A DNA stretch of 64,000 nt from an uncultured Collinsella sp. (GTDB lineage Bacteria > Actinomycetota > Coriobacteriia > Coriobacteriales > Coriobacteriaceae). Location: assembly GCA_900757495.1 (NCBI GenBank), contig CAAENX010000014.1, forward strand, positions 62,001 to 126,000. The letters are read 5' to 3'. Under the pieces are notes generated by a model that ran no database searches, was not told the origin of the DNA, and was given only the letters and a program-made list of their open reading frames with translations. Positions 7,403 through 15,789 of the stretch are shown here, piece after piece. The first letter of the stretch is position 1, and every line of letters starts with the position of its first letter. A program made the position numbers and the translations under genes.

Positions 7403-8538
7403 TCTATCTGGATAACGCGGCGACGACCATGCACAAGCCGCAGGCGGTCATCGATGCCGTGGCGCAGGCGATGTGCTCGCTCGGCAATGCCGGGCGCGGC
7501 GCCACGTCGGGCGCCCTCGATGCCGCTCGTACGATTCACGGTTGCCGTGCCAAGCTCGCGCGCCTTTTAGGTTGCCCGAGGGCGGACCATGTGTGCTTTA
7601 CGCCCAACTCTACCGCGGCGCTCAACACCGCCATCAGCGGGGTGGTGTGCCCCTGCGACCGCGTGGTCACGACGGTGCTTGAGCACAACTCCGTGCTACG
7701 TCCGCTCAATCGCTTGGCGACGGAGCAGGGCGTGACGGTTGAGCATGCGGGCTGCGACGCGAACGGCGCGCTCGACTACGACGAGCTCGAGCGGCTGGTC
7801 ACGCCCGGTACGCGTGCCGTGGTGGTGACGCACGCCTCCAATGTGACCGGCAACGCGGTCGACATTGCACGCGTGGCCGCCATGGCCCATGCTGCAGGTG
7901 CGCTTGTGATCATCGATGCCTCGCAGTCTGCCGGCACGGCGCATATCGATATGCGGGCCATGGGGCTCGACGTGGTGTGCTTTACCGGCCACAAGGGGCT
8001 CATGGGACCTCAAGGCACCGGTGGCCTGGCCGTGGCGGAGGGCATTGATGTGGCTCCCTGGGCCATGGGCGGCACGGGCGTGCACAGCTTCGATGCGCTG
8101 CAGCCGCTTGAGTGGCCCACGCGCCTTGAGGCGGGCACGCTCAACGGCCACGGCATCGCGGGACTTTCCGCAGGTCTCGACTTTATCGAGGCGCAAGGCG
8201 GGGTCGAGGCGATCGCGGCGCATGAGCGAGCACTGGCGGATCGCTTTCTCGCTGGCGTGCGCGAAATCCCGGAGATCAAGCTCTACGGCGCCTTTGACCA
8301 GCCCATGCGCTCGGCGATCGTCTCGCTCAACGTGGGCGATATCGATTCGGCCGAGATCTCGGACGCGCTCATGCAGGGGTGGGGGATTGCGACGCGCCCC
8401 GGCGCCCACTGCGCTCCGCTCATGCACCGCGCGTTGGGGACCGAGCGCCAGGGTGTCGTTCGCTTCTCGTTTGGGTATTTCAACACGGACGAGGAAGTTG
8501 ACGCCGCGATTGAAGCTTTGCGCGATTTAGCTTGCTAA
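7399..8538 (+). CDS. Cysteine desulfurase / selenocysteine lyase-like PLP enzyme (class V aminotransferase)
   Basis: A 379-residue NifS/SufS-type enzyme. It opens with IYLDNAATT, carries the PLP lysine at K199 after H198 (CFTGHKGLMGPQGTGG), and has a late-loop cysteine in RPGAHCAPLMH that would carry the persulfide or selenide. The ATG at 7399 overlaps the upstream stop by four bases. Neighbours (selD, yedF, DUF3343) make selenium supply to SelD the likely job, although bulk sulfur transfer for iron-sulfur clusters cannot be excluded. A terminator follows, so this is the last gene of the 1.8-8.5 kb operon. Confidence 0.88.
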   Translation: MIYLDNAATTMHKPQAVIDAVAQAMCSLGNAGRGATSGALDAARTIHGCRAKLARLLGCPRADHVCFTPNSTAALNTAISGVVCPCDRVVTTVLEHNSVLRPLNRLATEQGVTVEHAGCDANGALDYDELERLVTPGTRAVVVTHASNVTGNAVDIARVAAMAHAAGALVIIDASQSAGTAHIDMRAMGLDVVCFTGHKGLMGPQGTGGLAVAEGIDVAPWAMGGTGVHSFDALQPLEWPTRLEAGTLNGHGIAGLSAGLDFIEAQGGVEAIAAHERALADRFLAGVREIPEIKLYGAFDQPMRSAIVSLNVGDIDSAEISDALMQGWGIATRPGAHCAPLMHRALGTERQGVVRFSFGYFNTDEEVDAAIEALRDLAC

Positions 8539-8552
8539 AGCGTATATACTTG

Positions 8553-8582
8553 CGGGATGGGCCTTTTGCCCGTCCCGTTTTT
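8553..8582 (+). terminator. Intrinsic terminator after the desulfurase gene
   Basis: CGGGATGGGC (8553-8562) pairs with GCCCGTCCCG (8568-8577) and is followed by TTTTTG. Confidence 0.85.
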
Positions 8583-8605
8583 GTTTCGACCCGAAAGGTG
8601 GTCCC

Positions 8606-9964
8606 ATGGCCTCATCCGCGCCGCGCGGCCTGCGCTCCGACCATGTCGTTACCGTCGGTATCGCCCTGTTCTCGATGCTCTTTGGCGCCGGCAACCTTAT
8701 TATTCCGCCGCTGCTGGCGCTGCAGGCAGGTTCTGCCACGCCGGTCGCCATGCTCGGCTTTCTCATTGCCGCCATCGGCCTGCCCGTCATGGGCTTTATC
8801 GCCGTGGCACTTGCCGGAACGGCGCGCGAGCTTGCCGGCCGCGTGCATCCCAAGTTCGGCGAGTTCTTTGTCGCGGCGGTGTATCTGGCTATCGGCCCGT
8901 GCCTGGCCATTCCGCGCACGAGCTCCACGGCCTTCGAGATGCTGGTGCCGCTGCTGCCCGAGGGCGTCTCGCTCGCCACGGCTCGCCTGGTGTTTGCCGT
9001 CGGATTCTTTATCGTCGCATTTGCGCTCACGCTGCGTCCCGGCGTCATCACGCGCGTGCTCGGCCGCATTACGGGCCCCGCGCTCATTGCGCTCATCGTG
9101 CTGGTTGTGGGCGCCGCCGTGGTCTCGCCGCTGGGTCCCGCTGCCGCGCCACAGGCTCCCTACGATGCAGGCGCCGCCGTGCAGGGCTTTTTGACCGGCT
9201 ATCAGACCATGGACCTGCTCGCGTCGCTCGCCTTCGGCATCATCATCGCCGAGACCATTCACGAGCTTGGCGTGACCGACGACAAGCGCGTCGCTTTTGA
9301 AATTTCGCGTTCCGGTGTGATCGCCGGCGTGCTCATGGCCATCATCTACTGCGGCTTGGGCCTAGCCGGTATGCAGCTCGGCACCGTGATGCCCGACGCT
9401 ACCAACGGTGCCGCCATCCTCGCCCGCTCGGCCTCCATGCACTTTGGTCTTGCCGGCACGGTCGTGGTCTTCGCCATCTTCTTCCTCGCCTGCATGAATG
9501 TGTGCATCGGCCTTATCAGCTGCTGCTCGCGTTACTTCTGCGAGACGTATGTGGTTAAAGGGGGAGCGGATGCCTCCGAGGAGGCCATGCGCCGTCCCTT
9601 TGCGGTTCTCGCCTTTGTGTTCGCGGCGTTCTCGTGCGTGCTTTCCAACGTGGGTCTTGACATGATCCTCATGTTCTCGGTGCCTATGCTCAACGCCCTG
9701 TACCCCGTCGCCATCGTGCTGGTACTGATGGGCCTGGTGCACGGTTTTTGCGATGCGCATCCGCAGGTGTGGGTCTGGGTCGGCGGCGTTGTCGCGGTCC
9801 AGAGCGTGATCACCTCGGTCCGCGATGCGTTCTTTACGGGCGCGTGGCTGCCGTTCGATGCGTTGCCGCTGGCAGATATCGGTGCTGCGTGGGCACCGGT
9901 TGCCGTGGTTGCCTTTGTGATCGGTCTGCTCCATAGTCGTTTTGTCGCACATTCGAGGAGCTAA
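8606..9964 (+). CDS. brnQ: Branched-chain amino acid:cation symporter, LIVCS family
   Basis: A 452-residue polytopic membrane protein with about twelve hydrophobic segments. The N-terminal segment ALFSMLFGAGNLIIPP is the hallmark of BrnQ proteins, and GPCLAIPRTSSTAFEM is another family block. It imports leucine, isoleucine and valine with sodium or protons. It stands alone between the terminator of the selenium operon and a tRNA pair; the ATG at 8606 follows GAAAGGTGGTCCC. Confidence 0.9.
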   Translation: MASSAPRGLRSDHVVTVGIALFSMLFGAGNLIIPPLLALQAGSATPVAMLGFLIAAIGLPVMGFIAVALAGTARELAGRVHPKFGEFFVAAVYLAIGPCLAIPRTSSTAFEMLVPLLPEGVSLATARLVFAVGFFIVAFALTLRPGVITRVLGRITGPALIALIVLVVGAAVVSPLGPAAAPQAPYDAGAAVQGFLTGYQTMDLLASLAFGIIIAETIHELGVTDDKRVAFEISRSGVIAGVLMAIIYCGLGLAGMQLGTVMPDATNGAAILARSASMHFGLAGTVVVFAIFFLACMNVCIGLISCCSRYFCETYVVKGGADASEEAMRRPFAVLAFVFAAFSCVLSNVGLDMILMFSVPMLNALYPVAIVLVLMGLVHGFCDAHPQVWVWVGGVVAVQSVITSVRDAFFTGAWLPFDALPLADIGAAWAPVAVVAFVIGLLHSRFVAHSRS

Positions 9965-9975
9965 GGCATCAATGC

Positions 9976-10004
9976 TTGCACAGGCGGGGAGTCTCCCCTA
10001 TAAT
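9976..10004 (+). promoter_or_regulatory. Promoter of the tRNA-Pro / tRNA-Gly transcript
   Basis: TTGCAC (9976-9981), 17 bases, then a perfect TATAAT (9999-10004), about 50 bases before the first tRNA. Confidence 0.75.
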
Positions 10005-10055
10005 TTCCTTCGCTTTGGGACACGCAAGGTTTAGACCTTAGCTGCTCAACACCTT

Positions 10056-10132
10056 CGGGACGTGGCGCAGTTTGGTAGCGCGCCTGCTTTGGGAGCAGGA
10101 TGTCGCAGGTTCAAATCCTGTCGTCCCGACCA
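10056..10132 (+). tRNA. tRNA-Pro (TGG)
   Basis: A 77-base cloverleaf with CGGGACG/CGTCCCG acceptor stem, CCTGC-TTTGGGA-GCAGG anticodon arm (anticodon TGG), TTCAAAT T-loop, and encoded CCA. Confidence 0.97.
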
Positions 10133-10138
10133 TATCTT

Positions 10139-10212
10139 GCGGGCGTAGTTCAATGGTAGAACCCCAGCCTTCCAAGCTGATGACGCGGGTTCGATTCCCG
10201 TCGCCCGCTCCA
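10139..10212 (+). tRNA. tRNA-Gly (TCC)
   Basis: A 74-base cloverleaf with GCGGGCG/CGCCCGC acceptor stem, CAGC-CTTCCAA-GCTG anticodon arm (anticodon TCC), TTCGATT T-loop, and encoded CCA. It is 6 bases after tRNA-Pro. Confidence 0.97.
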
Positions 10213-10230
10213 TAAGATAGACGAACGGTT

Positions 10231-10260
10231 CTGGTTCCTTTTGGGACCAGGGCCATTTTT
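10231..10260 (+). terminator. Terminator after the tRNA pair
   Basis: CTGGTTCC (10231-10238) pairs with GGGACCAG (10243-10250) with one wobble, followed by GGCCATTTTT. Confidence 0.7.
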
Positions 10261-10297
10261 GTAAGTGTGCGGGGTGACGGGAATCGATGCCGCCCCA

Positions 10298-10375
10298 CAT
10301 CCCCTCCTAAGTTGCGGTGAAATACGGACTGTTTTTTGGCTTTTATGGCCCATGTAGTCCGTATTTCACCGCAAC
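10298..10375 (+). repeat. Palindromic repeat P1 (TTGCGGTGAAATA family, CGGACT inner arm)
   Basis: Perfect 20 bp inverted arms at 10311-10330 and 10356-10375 around a 25-base loop. The left flank CATCCCCTCCTAA (10298-10310) recurs inverted at the outer side of copy P2. See P2 to P5 for the other copies. Confidence 0.85.
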
Positions 10376-10561
10376 GATTTGTAAGGTTGGATTTTGATGC
10401 CGTTGGGAGGGTCGTAGCGACCGTCTACCGAGAGTGGAAATATTTTTTGAAGCTTTGACCTGCGGCGTCAAGCTTTTGGTCAGCTTTTGGCAAGGCCTGC
10501 GGACGGAAGCATGCGATAGCGTAATGGTATTCTCTCCGCCGTGATGGTTATGGGGTTGGCC

Positions 10562-11563
10562 ATGCTCGATAAAGGCAAACATTTTCCGCAGTCATATGCA
10601 AGGATGCTATTCTCGGCCGTTGGAATTCATCAAGATGGACAGCTGCTTATAACAATTGATCCTTGGGATGAACGCCGTGCGCGTGAGCTTATGCAGGAAG
10701 AGCTCATGCTTCGTCTTTACAACCACGTGTATGCGGATCCGGTCTATTGGAATAATCTTGGGGTTGAAGATCGCATCTTTCAGCTGGCATCCGCTATTGC
10801 GGTCGTTGAACCGGATGCTGTGTTTTGCGGATCGACAGCAGCGCTGCTCTACGGCATCGGCTCGGCGTATACGCTTCTGGATAAAGTGCAAGTACTGCTG
10901 CCACGGTCTACAAGGCGTGATACGTACGAGTTCGTTGAATACAAGCGCTGGCGGGCGGGCGAAGTGTGGCGGCTAGGTCTGTTTACACTGACGGATCCGT
11001 GTCGAACGGTTGTTGATATCGCTCGAACGAGCGCCTTTCGCTATGCGCTGGGCTATGTCGATGGCTTGGCCCGTGAGTACGATGTCGAACGCGAAGAGCT
11101 GCGAGCATATGCGCAGGCAAATTGTCGAGGGTTACATGGCATCGCGCGTGCTTTTGACGTTTTTGAGTATATGGACGGCAGGTCAGACAATGGCGGCGAG
11201 TCTGAGGCGAGAGCAGCGATGATTCTCGCTGGGGTTGCCGCGCCCGAGCTTCAAGTTGAGATAACGCGATCGGGAAACGCTGGCTATTATCTAGCAGATT
11301 ATGGCTGGCAGATGCCAGACGGCTCATGGACGCTGGCAGAGCTGCATGGGCTAGGCAAGTTTGAAGACGAGGCTCAAAATGATCCAGAGCGGGCGGCGGC
11401 AAAAACGTATCGAGCGGCCCTCATGCGCGACGCGAACCTTCGCGCCATGGGCCACAACGTCATTCATTTCAAACTCTCGGACACCTACGACGTAGAATCG
11501 TTCGGTGCCATGATGCGCGGTTACGGCATTCCGACAATAAAACCCTACGCCGAATCCCGATAG
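10562..11563 (+). CDS. Unknown protein, AbiEi-like N-terminal features and nuclease-like C-terminal region
   Basis: A 333-residue protein whose family I cannot name firmly. The first 200 residues carry a winged-helix-like start and the block AVFCGSTAALLYGIG, seen in proteins annotated as AbiEi-like or transcriptional-regulator-like in Actinobacteria. The C-terminal 120 residues (GGESEARAAMILAG, YLADYGWQMPDGSWTLAELHGLGKFE, MGHNVIHFKLSD) resemble a DUF559/PD-(D/E)XK endonuclease core with candidate Glu, Asp and Glu residues. The ATG at 10562 is chosen over an in-frame GTG at 10541 because GGGG lies about 6 bases upstream. Base composition is lower in GC than the neighbours, and the gene is framed by inverted copies of one palindrome, so it may be a horizontally acquired defence-type gene. 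Confidence 0.5.
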   Translation: MLDKGKHFPQSYARMLFSAVGIHQDGQLLITIDPWDERRARELMQEELMLRLYNHVYADPVYWNNLGVEDRIFQLASAIAVVEPDAVFCGSTAALLYGIGSAYTLLDKVQVLLPRSTRRDTYEFVEYKRWRAGEVWRLGLFTLTDPCRTVVDIARTSAFRYALGYVDGLAREYDVEREELRAYAQANCRGLHGIARAFDVFEYMDGRSDNGGESEARAAMILAGVAAPELQVEITRSGNAGYYLADYGWQMPDGSWTLAELHGLGKFEDEAQNDPERAAAKTYRAALMRDANLRAMGHNVIHFKLSDTYDVESFGAMMRGYGIPTIKPYAESR

Positions 11564-11592
11564 CGAAATCGTTCGCGGTCCACCTTCAATAA

Positions 11593-11670
11593 GTTGCGGT
11601 GAAATACGGACTGTTGAGGCCTTTAAAGGCATAAATCAGTCCGTATTTCACCGCAACTTAGGAGGGGATG
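11593..11670 (+). repeat. Palindromic repeat P2 (CGGACT inner arm)
   Basis: Perfect 20 bp arms at 11593-11612 and 11638-11657 identical to those of P1. The outer flank TTAGGAGGGGATG (11658-11670) is the exact complement of the P1 flank, so P1 and P2 together give a 34 bp perfect inverted repeat around the 10562-11563 gene. Confidence 0.85.
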
Positions 11671-11673
11671 GGG

Positions 11674-12150
11674 TTAGCTGCGGGGGTGGTGGCGGAGTTT
11701 GTCGATGGTGGAGTCGGTGCTTCGGCTGCGGGCTTCGGCGGCGCGGTCGCGGGCGTCGGCAACGGTTTGGCGCTTGCGGCGGTAATCGATCATGCCTTGG
11801 ATGATGGGCTTGCCAAAGCTCACGACATCATCGTTGTAGATGGCGGTTCGGGCTGCGAGGAGGCAGTCGGAAAAGTCCATATGGGTCTTGCCAAAGAGTT
11901 TGACGGCAAGGGCGACAACGGTGGGCTCGTCGACCATGACGTCATCGAGCAGCCTTTTCATGGCCGTAGCAATCTCAACGCGGGGAACCTTATAGACGTC
12001 GCGCAGCGTGACCACGACGCGCGTGATGATTTCGGGGTAGACACGAGCAGTGCGCGTGGCGATGACCTTGGCGGCGCGCGGTGACAGAACTTCGTCGTCG
12101 TCAAGCAGGTAGCGTAGGATGACGGTCTCGTCGATGATGGTGCTACTCAT
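11674..12150 (-). CDS. PIN-domain toxin-like protein
   Basis: A 158-residue protein with PIN-domain layout: IIDETVILRYLLDDD at the N-terminus (first acidic residue D7), a central helix block YPEIITRVVVTLRDVY, DFSDCLLAA and a late NDDVVSFGK, giving the usual acidic residues of these Mg-dependent RNases. The start codon overlaps the end of the upstream small gene, typical of toxin-antitoxin pairs. It has a charged C-terminal tail of about 30 residues (RKRQTVADARDRAAEARSRS) that is outside the domain. Toxicity is inferred. Confidence 0.75.
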   Translation of the reverse strand: MSSTIIDETVILRYLLDDDEVLSPRAAKVIATRTARVYPEIITRVVVTLRDVYKVPRVEIATAMKRLLDDVMVDEPTVVALAVKLFGKTHMDFSDCLLAARTAIYNDDVVSFGKPIIQGMIDYRRKRQTVADARDRAAEARSRSTDSTIDKLRHHPRS

Positions 12151-12466
12151 GGATATCTACTTCCTCGGGACCCAAAATCGAATCGTCGCTTTCTGTGGCA
12201 AGGTATTCAATCCAGGCATTGCGCTCCTCGGAGCGGCGATTAGGATCTCCATATGCTTTGAGCGATCCATAGGCGGCGGTGCCGTCCTTTGAGCGCACGG
12301 CGACCGGCTGAAAGGGGAGCTTGCGCATCAAAATGCTCTGCGCGACAAATAGACGGACAGCCTCGGCGAGCGATGTGCCCATGGCGTCGTAGAGACGCTC
12401 GGCATGCTGCTTATCTTCCTCGCGAATGCGCACCTGCAGGATGGCTCGTTTTTGAGTCGATGACAT
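12143..12466 (-). CDS. RelB/DinJ-like antitoxin
   Basis: A 107-residue protein. The segment KRAILQVRIREEDKQHAERLYDAMGTSLAEAVRLFVAQ (split over residues 5-45) looks like the ribbon-helix-helix DNA-binding domain of RelB/DinJ antitoxins, and ILMRKLPFQP is a usual continuation. The ATG at 12466 (minus strand) follows GGGAGGCAGTG. The gene overlaps the toxin start by 8 bases. Pairing a DinJ-like antitoxin with a PIN toxin is less common than with YafQ-type toxins. Confidence 0.75.
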   Translation of the reverse strand: MSSTQKRAILQVRIREEDKQHAERLYDAMGTSLAEAVRLFVAQSILMRKLPFQPVAVRSKDGTAAYGSLKAYGDPNRRSEERNAWIEYLATESDDSILGPEEVDIHE

Positions 12467-12893
12467 CACTGCCTCCCTTAATGAGCGTGCAATTTGAATA
12501 GTCAAATACAGCATCGGCTAATAATAGCCAATCTTACAACCACTACTTTATTGCACTAGAGTAATTGAGTGTAAACGATATTACAAACGTACTACATCCT
12601 TCAGAAATGAGCGTGAAATCTCCCCTGGATGTACGCGTGTAATACACTCACCTTTATAGCTTCTAGAGAATAATTCCAACCTGCCAAAACCCCTGCAATA
12701 CACCCGTATTGCAGGGCTTATGCTCAAGTTTGCCCCCTGCAACTGCGTATATTCAACCTGTATACCGTTGGAGAAATTCTATCGAGTGCCTGTTTCGCCG
12801 CATGCATTCGATACGTCGATGCCAGGCCACGGGCGGCCTGGGGCAATGTCGACAGGGTCTCTCCGGCAAGGGATTCAGGAGGGAGTGAACAAC
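12467..12893 (+). promoter_or_regulatory. AT-rich control region of the formate hydrogenlyase locus
   Basis: A 427-base gap between the divergent antitoxin gene and the first ferredoxin gene. It holds GTGTAATACAC (12637-12647), a perfect 11 bp stem CCCTGCAATAC/GTATTGCAGGG (12691-12716) and CCAGGCC/GGCCTGG (12822-12841). These could be operators or leader hairpins. I see no clear sigma-54 type promoter. A frame open from 12720 joins the ferredoxin gene, but its codon use and the good Shine-Dalgarno at 12878-12884 argue that translation starts at 12894. Confidence 0.5.
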
Positions 12894-13412
12894 ATGGGCA
12901 ATAAACGAGTCGTAGCCGATTCCTCGCGCTGCATTGGGTGTCAAACCTGCATGGCGGCGTGTATCGAGGCGCACGACATCCCCGGCAACATCGCCGCGCC
13001 GCGCCTGCGCGTGACGCGCACGTACGAGATTTCCGCACCGGTGGCTTGCCATCACTGCGAGGATGCCCCGTGCGCCAAGGCCTGCCCCACGGGCGCCTTG
13101 TTCTTTGATCCAAAGAACCATCGTATCGGCGTCAACGAGGACAACTGCATCGGCTGCAAGAGCTGCGTCATGGCCTGCCCCTTTGGCGCCGTGAGCGTGG
13201 CGACCACGCAGGTCCCCGTCTTGATGGGCGACGTGCGCGTGGGTTCGCAGACCAAGAGCTTCGTGCTCAAGTGCGACCTGTGCGTGGACCGTCCCGGCGG
13301 TCCGGCGTGTGCCGAGGCGTGCCCGACCAAGGGCCTCACCCTGGTAGACGAGGAACGCCTGGCGGAACTGACTGCCGAGCGTGCCCGCGCCACCATCGAA
13401 AACGAGGCGTAA
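12894..13412 (+). CDS. 4Fe-4S ferredoxin subunit of formate dehydrogenase (HycB/HydN-like)
   Basis: A 172-residue electron-transfer protein with four cysteine clusters: CIGCQTCMAAC, CHHCEDAPCAKACP, CIGCKSCVMACP and CDLCVDRPGGPACAEACP, the pattern of HycB, HydN and HyfA with four [4Fe-4S] centres. It should take electrons from the formate dehydrogenase encoded 76 bases downstream and hand them to the hydrogenase module. The ATG at 12894 follows AGGAGGGAGTGAACAAC. No signal peptide, so it acts on the cytoplasmic side. A second protein of the same type (HyfA) lies after fdhF. Confidence 0.9.
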   Translation: MGNKRVVADSSRCIGCQTCMAACIEAHDIPGNIAAPRLRVTRTYEISAPVACHHCEDAPCAKACPTGALFFDPKNHRIGVNEDNCIGCKSCVMACPFGAVSVATTQVPVLMGDVRVGSQTKSFVLKCDLCVDRPGGPACAEACPTKGLTLVDEERLAELTAERARATIENEA

Positions 13413-13488
13413 GCGGGCGGCTAAACAAGCCCAATGATTGTCAAATAAGTACCGAGTATTCGGTAGCAGAGAAAGGAAGGAGGGTGTC

Positions 13489-15711
13489 ATGGAGAAGCAT
13501 AAAGTGATCTGCCCGTATTGCGGCGCCGGTTGCCAGTTTAACCTCTTGGTCCAAAACGGCCAGGTCGTGGGTACCGAACCGCTCAACGGCATCACCAATC
13601 AGGGCGAGCTGTGCCTTAAGGGCATGAGCGGCTACGACTTCATCAACGACACCAAGATCTTGACTCCTCGCGTACTGCACCCGATGATCCGTCGCACCAA
13701 GGGCGCGGATCTTGAGCGCGTAAGCTGGGACGAGGCACTGGATTTCACCGCATCTAAGATGCAGGCCATAATTGACGAATATGGTCCTAACGCTGTCATG
13801 ACCACCGGCTCTTCGCGAGGCGGCGGCAATGAGGCGAACTACGTCATGCAGAAGTTTACGCGTGCGTGCATCGGCACCCACAGCGTGGACAACTGCGCCC
13901 GTACTTGACACGGCCCTACTGTCCTCGGTCTGATGGACACGGTTGGTTCAGGTTGCATGTCATGCTCCATCCCCGGTATGGAGGATGCGGGCTGCATTTT
14001 CCTCTTCGGCTATAACCCTGCCGATTCGCACCCCATCGTCGCAAGGCGTATCGTGCGAGCCAAAGAAAAGGGTTGCAAGATCATCGTCGCCGACCCGCGC
14101 CATATCGAAACCGCGCGTATCGCCGATATCTACCTTCCGATCAAGAACGGTTGCAACGTCGCGTTCCTCAACGCCTTTGCCAACTGTCTGGTCAACGATG
14201 GCCTCTACGACAAGGAATTCGTCGCCGAGCACACGAACGGCTTTGACGAGTGGTGGGAGACCATCAAGAACTACACTCCAGAATCCGTACAGGACATCAC
14301 GGGTGTCGATCCCGCGCTGATCCACCAAGCTGCCGAGATGTACGCCACGGCGAAGCCTTCTGCCATCATTGGCTGGGGCATGGGCGTATGCCAGCAGAAG
14401 CAGAACCTGAAGACGGTGCACACCATCGCCTCCATCGCCTGCGTTGCCGGCCAGATCGGCAAACCCAATTCCGGCCTCGCGCCCGTGCGCGGCCAGAACA
14501 ACGTTCAGGGCTCCTGCGATATGGGCATGCTGCCCAACCTGTACCCTGGCTACCAGAAAGTCACCGACCCCGCCGCTCGCGCCAAGTTTGCCAAGGCTTG
14601 GGGCGTGCCCGAGGAAAAGCTCCCGCTCGAGGAGGGCTACAAGCTCACCGACCTGGGCCACCTGGTCGACGAGGGCAAGGTGCACTGCTTCTACAACTAC
14701 GGCGAGGACCCGGTGCAGACCGAGCCCGATTCGGCCGGTATGCGCAAGACGCTCTCCGAGCTGGATCTGTTCATTTGCCAGGACATCTTTATGACGCAGA
14801 CGACCATGCTCGCCGACGTCATCCTGCCTGCCACCTCTTGGGGCGAGCACGAGGGTGTTTTTACCGCATCCGACCGTAGCTTCCAGCACTTTGACGCGGC
14901 CGTTCCGCCCAAGGGCGAGTGCCGCCACGACTGGGAGATCTTCGCGGACCTGTCTACGCGCATGGGCTACCCCATGCACTACGACAACACCGAGCAGATC
15001 TGGAACGAGTGCATTAGCCTGTGCCCCAACTTTGTGGGCGCAACCTACGAGAAGATGGCTCCCGAGGGCGGTTACGCCCAGTGGCCGGTCAAGAGCACCG
15101 ATGTGAACGACCACGGTACGCCCGACATGTTCGCTGGTGGCAAGTTCACCACCAAGGACGGCCGCGCTAACCTGATGGCGCACGACTGGGAGGCGCCCTC
15201 CGAGCTTCCCGACGATGAGTACCCGCTTATCTTGTGCACCGTCCGCGAGGTCGGCCACTACAGCTGCCGCTCGATGACCGGCAACTGCAAGACGCTGGCA
15301 CTGCTTGCCGACGAGCCCGGCTTTGTCCGCATGAATCCCGCGGACGCCCAGGCGCGCGGCATCAAGAACGGCGACATCGTCTCGATTCACAGCCGCCGCG
15401 GCCAGGTATACAGCCGCGCCGACGTGAGCGACCGTATCAACAAGGGCACGGTCTATATGACCTACCAGTGGTGGATCGGAAAGTGCAACGAGCTGACCAT
15501 GCACAAGGTCGACCCGGTCTCGCATACGCCCGAGGACAAGTTCTCCGCCTGCCAGGTCGACGCCATTGCCGACCAGGTTTGGGCAGAGGGCGAGGTGGAG
15601 CGTCAGTACACCGAGCTCAAACAGGCTCTGGTGGACGCCGCCGCTCCCCAGGACGTTGAGCCCGGCGCCGCCAAGTTCGACGACGAGACGCACGTGAATC
15701 AAATCGTGTAG
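13489..15711 (+). CDS. fdhF: Selenocysteine-containing formate dehydrogenase H
   Basis: A 740-residue bis-MGD molybdoenzyme that oxidises formate to CO2. The N-terminus holds the [4Fe-4S] motif C8-x2-C11-x3-C15-x26-C42. Codon 140 (13906-13908) is TGA in the context VDNCART-U-HGPTV, which matches Sec140 of E. coli FdhF (CARV-U-HGPS) in both position and surroundings, and the frame then stays open for 600 codons with FGYNPADSHPIVARR and the MopB C-terminal dinucleotide-binding domain. Reading TGA as stop would split the gene at its active site. The ATG at 13489 follows GGAAGGAGGGTGTC. It is cytoplasmic (no Tat signal) and part of the formate hydrogenlyase complex. Confidence 0.96.
13909..13943 (+). 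promoter_or_regulatory. bSECIS hairpin of fdhF
   Basis: TGTCC (13920-13924) pairs with GGACA (13935-13939) around a 10-base loop containing GGTCT, starting 17 bases after the UGA. The bases CACGGCCC directly after the UGA and the GGTCTG loop are the same as I recall for E. coli fdhF. Confidence 0.8.
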
Positions 15712-15732
15712 TCCCGTTCTCGTTGGCTTTTT

Positions 15733-15775
15733 GGGCCGGGCGTCCCGTACGTTCGGGAGCCCGGCCCGTTATTTT
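15733..15775 (+). terminator. Strong hairpin between fdhF and hyfA (attenuator candidate)
   Basis: GGGCCGGGC (15733-15741) pairs with GCCCGGCCC (15759-15767), with inner CCCG/CGGG pairing, followed by GTTATTTT. It ends just before the hyfA ribosome-binding site, so it may set the ratio of FdhF to hydrogenase subunits. Confidence 0.7.
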
Positions 15776-15789
15776 GAAAGGAAGTGGGG

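Noticed and set aside
12720..12893. N-terminal extension of the ferredoxin gene
   Set aside because: The frame is open, but the extension contains hairpin sequence, has no domain, and a good ribosome-binding site precedes the ATG at 12894.
13489..13908. fdhF split in two genes by an in-frame stop
   Set aside because: The stop is UGA at the Sec140 position with a SECIS-like hairpin; both parts form one continuous FdhF.
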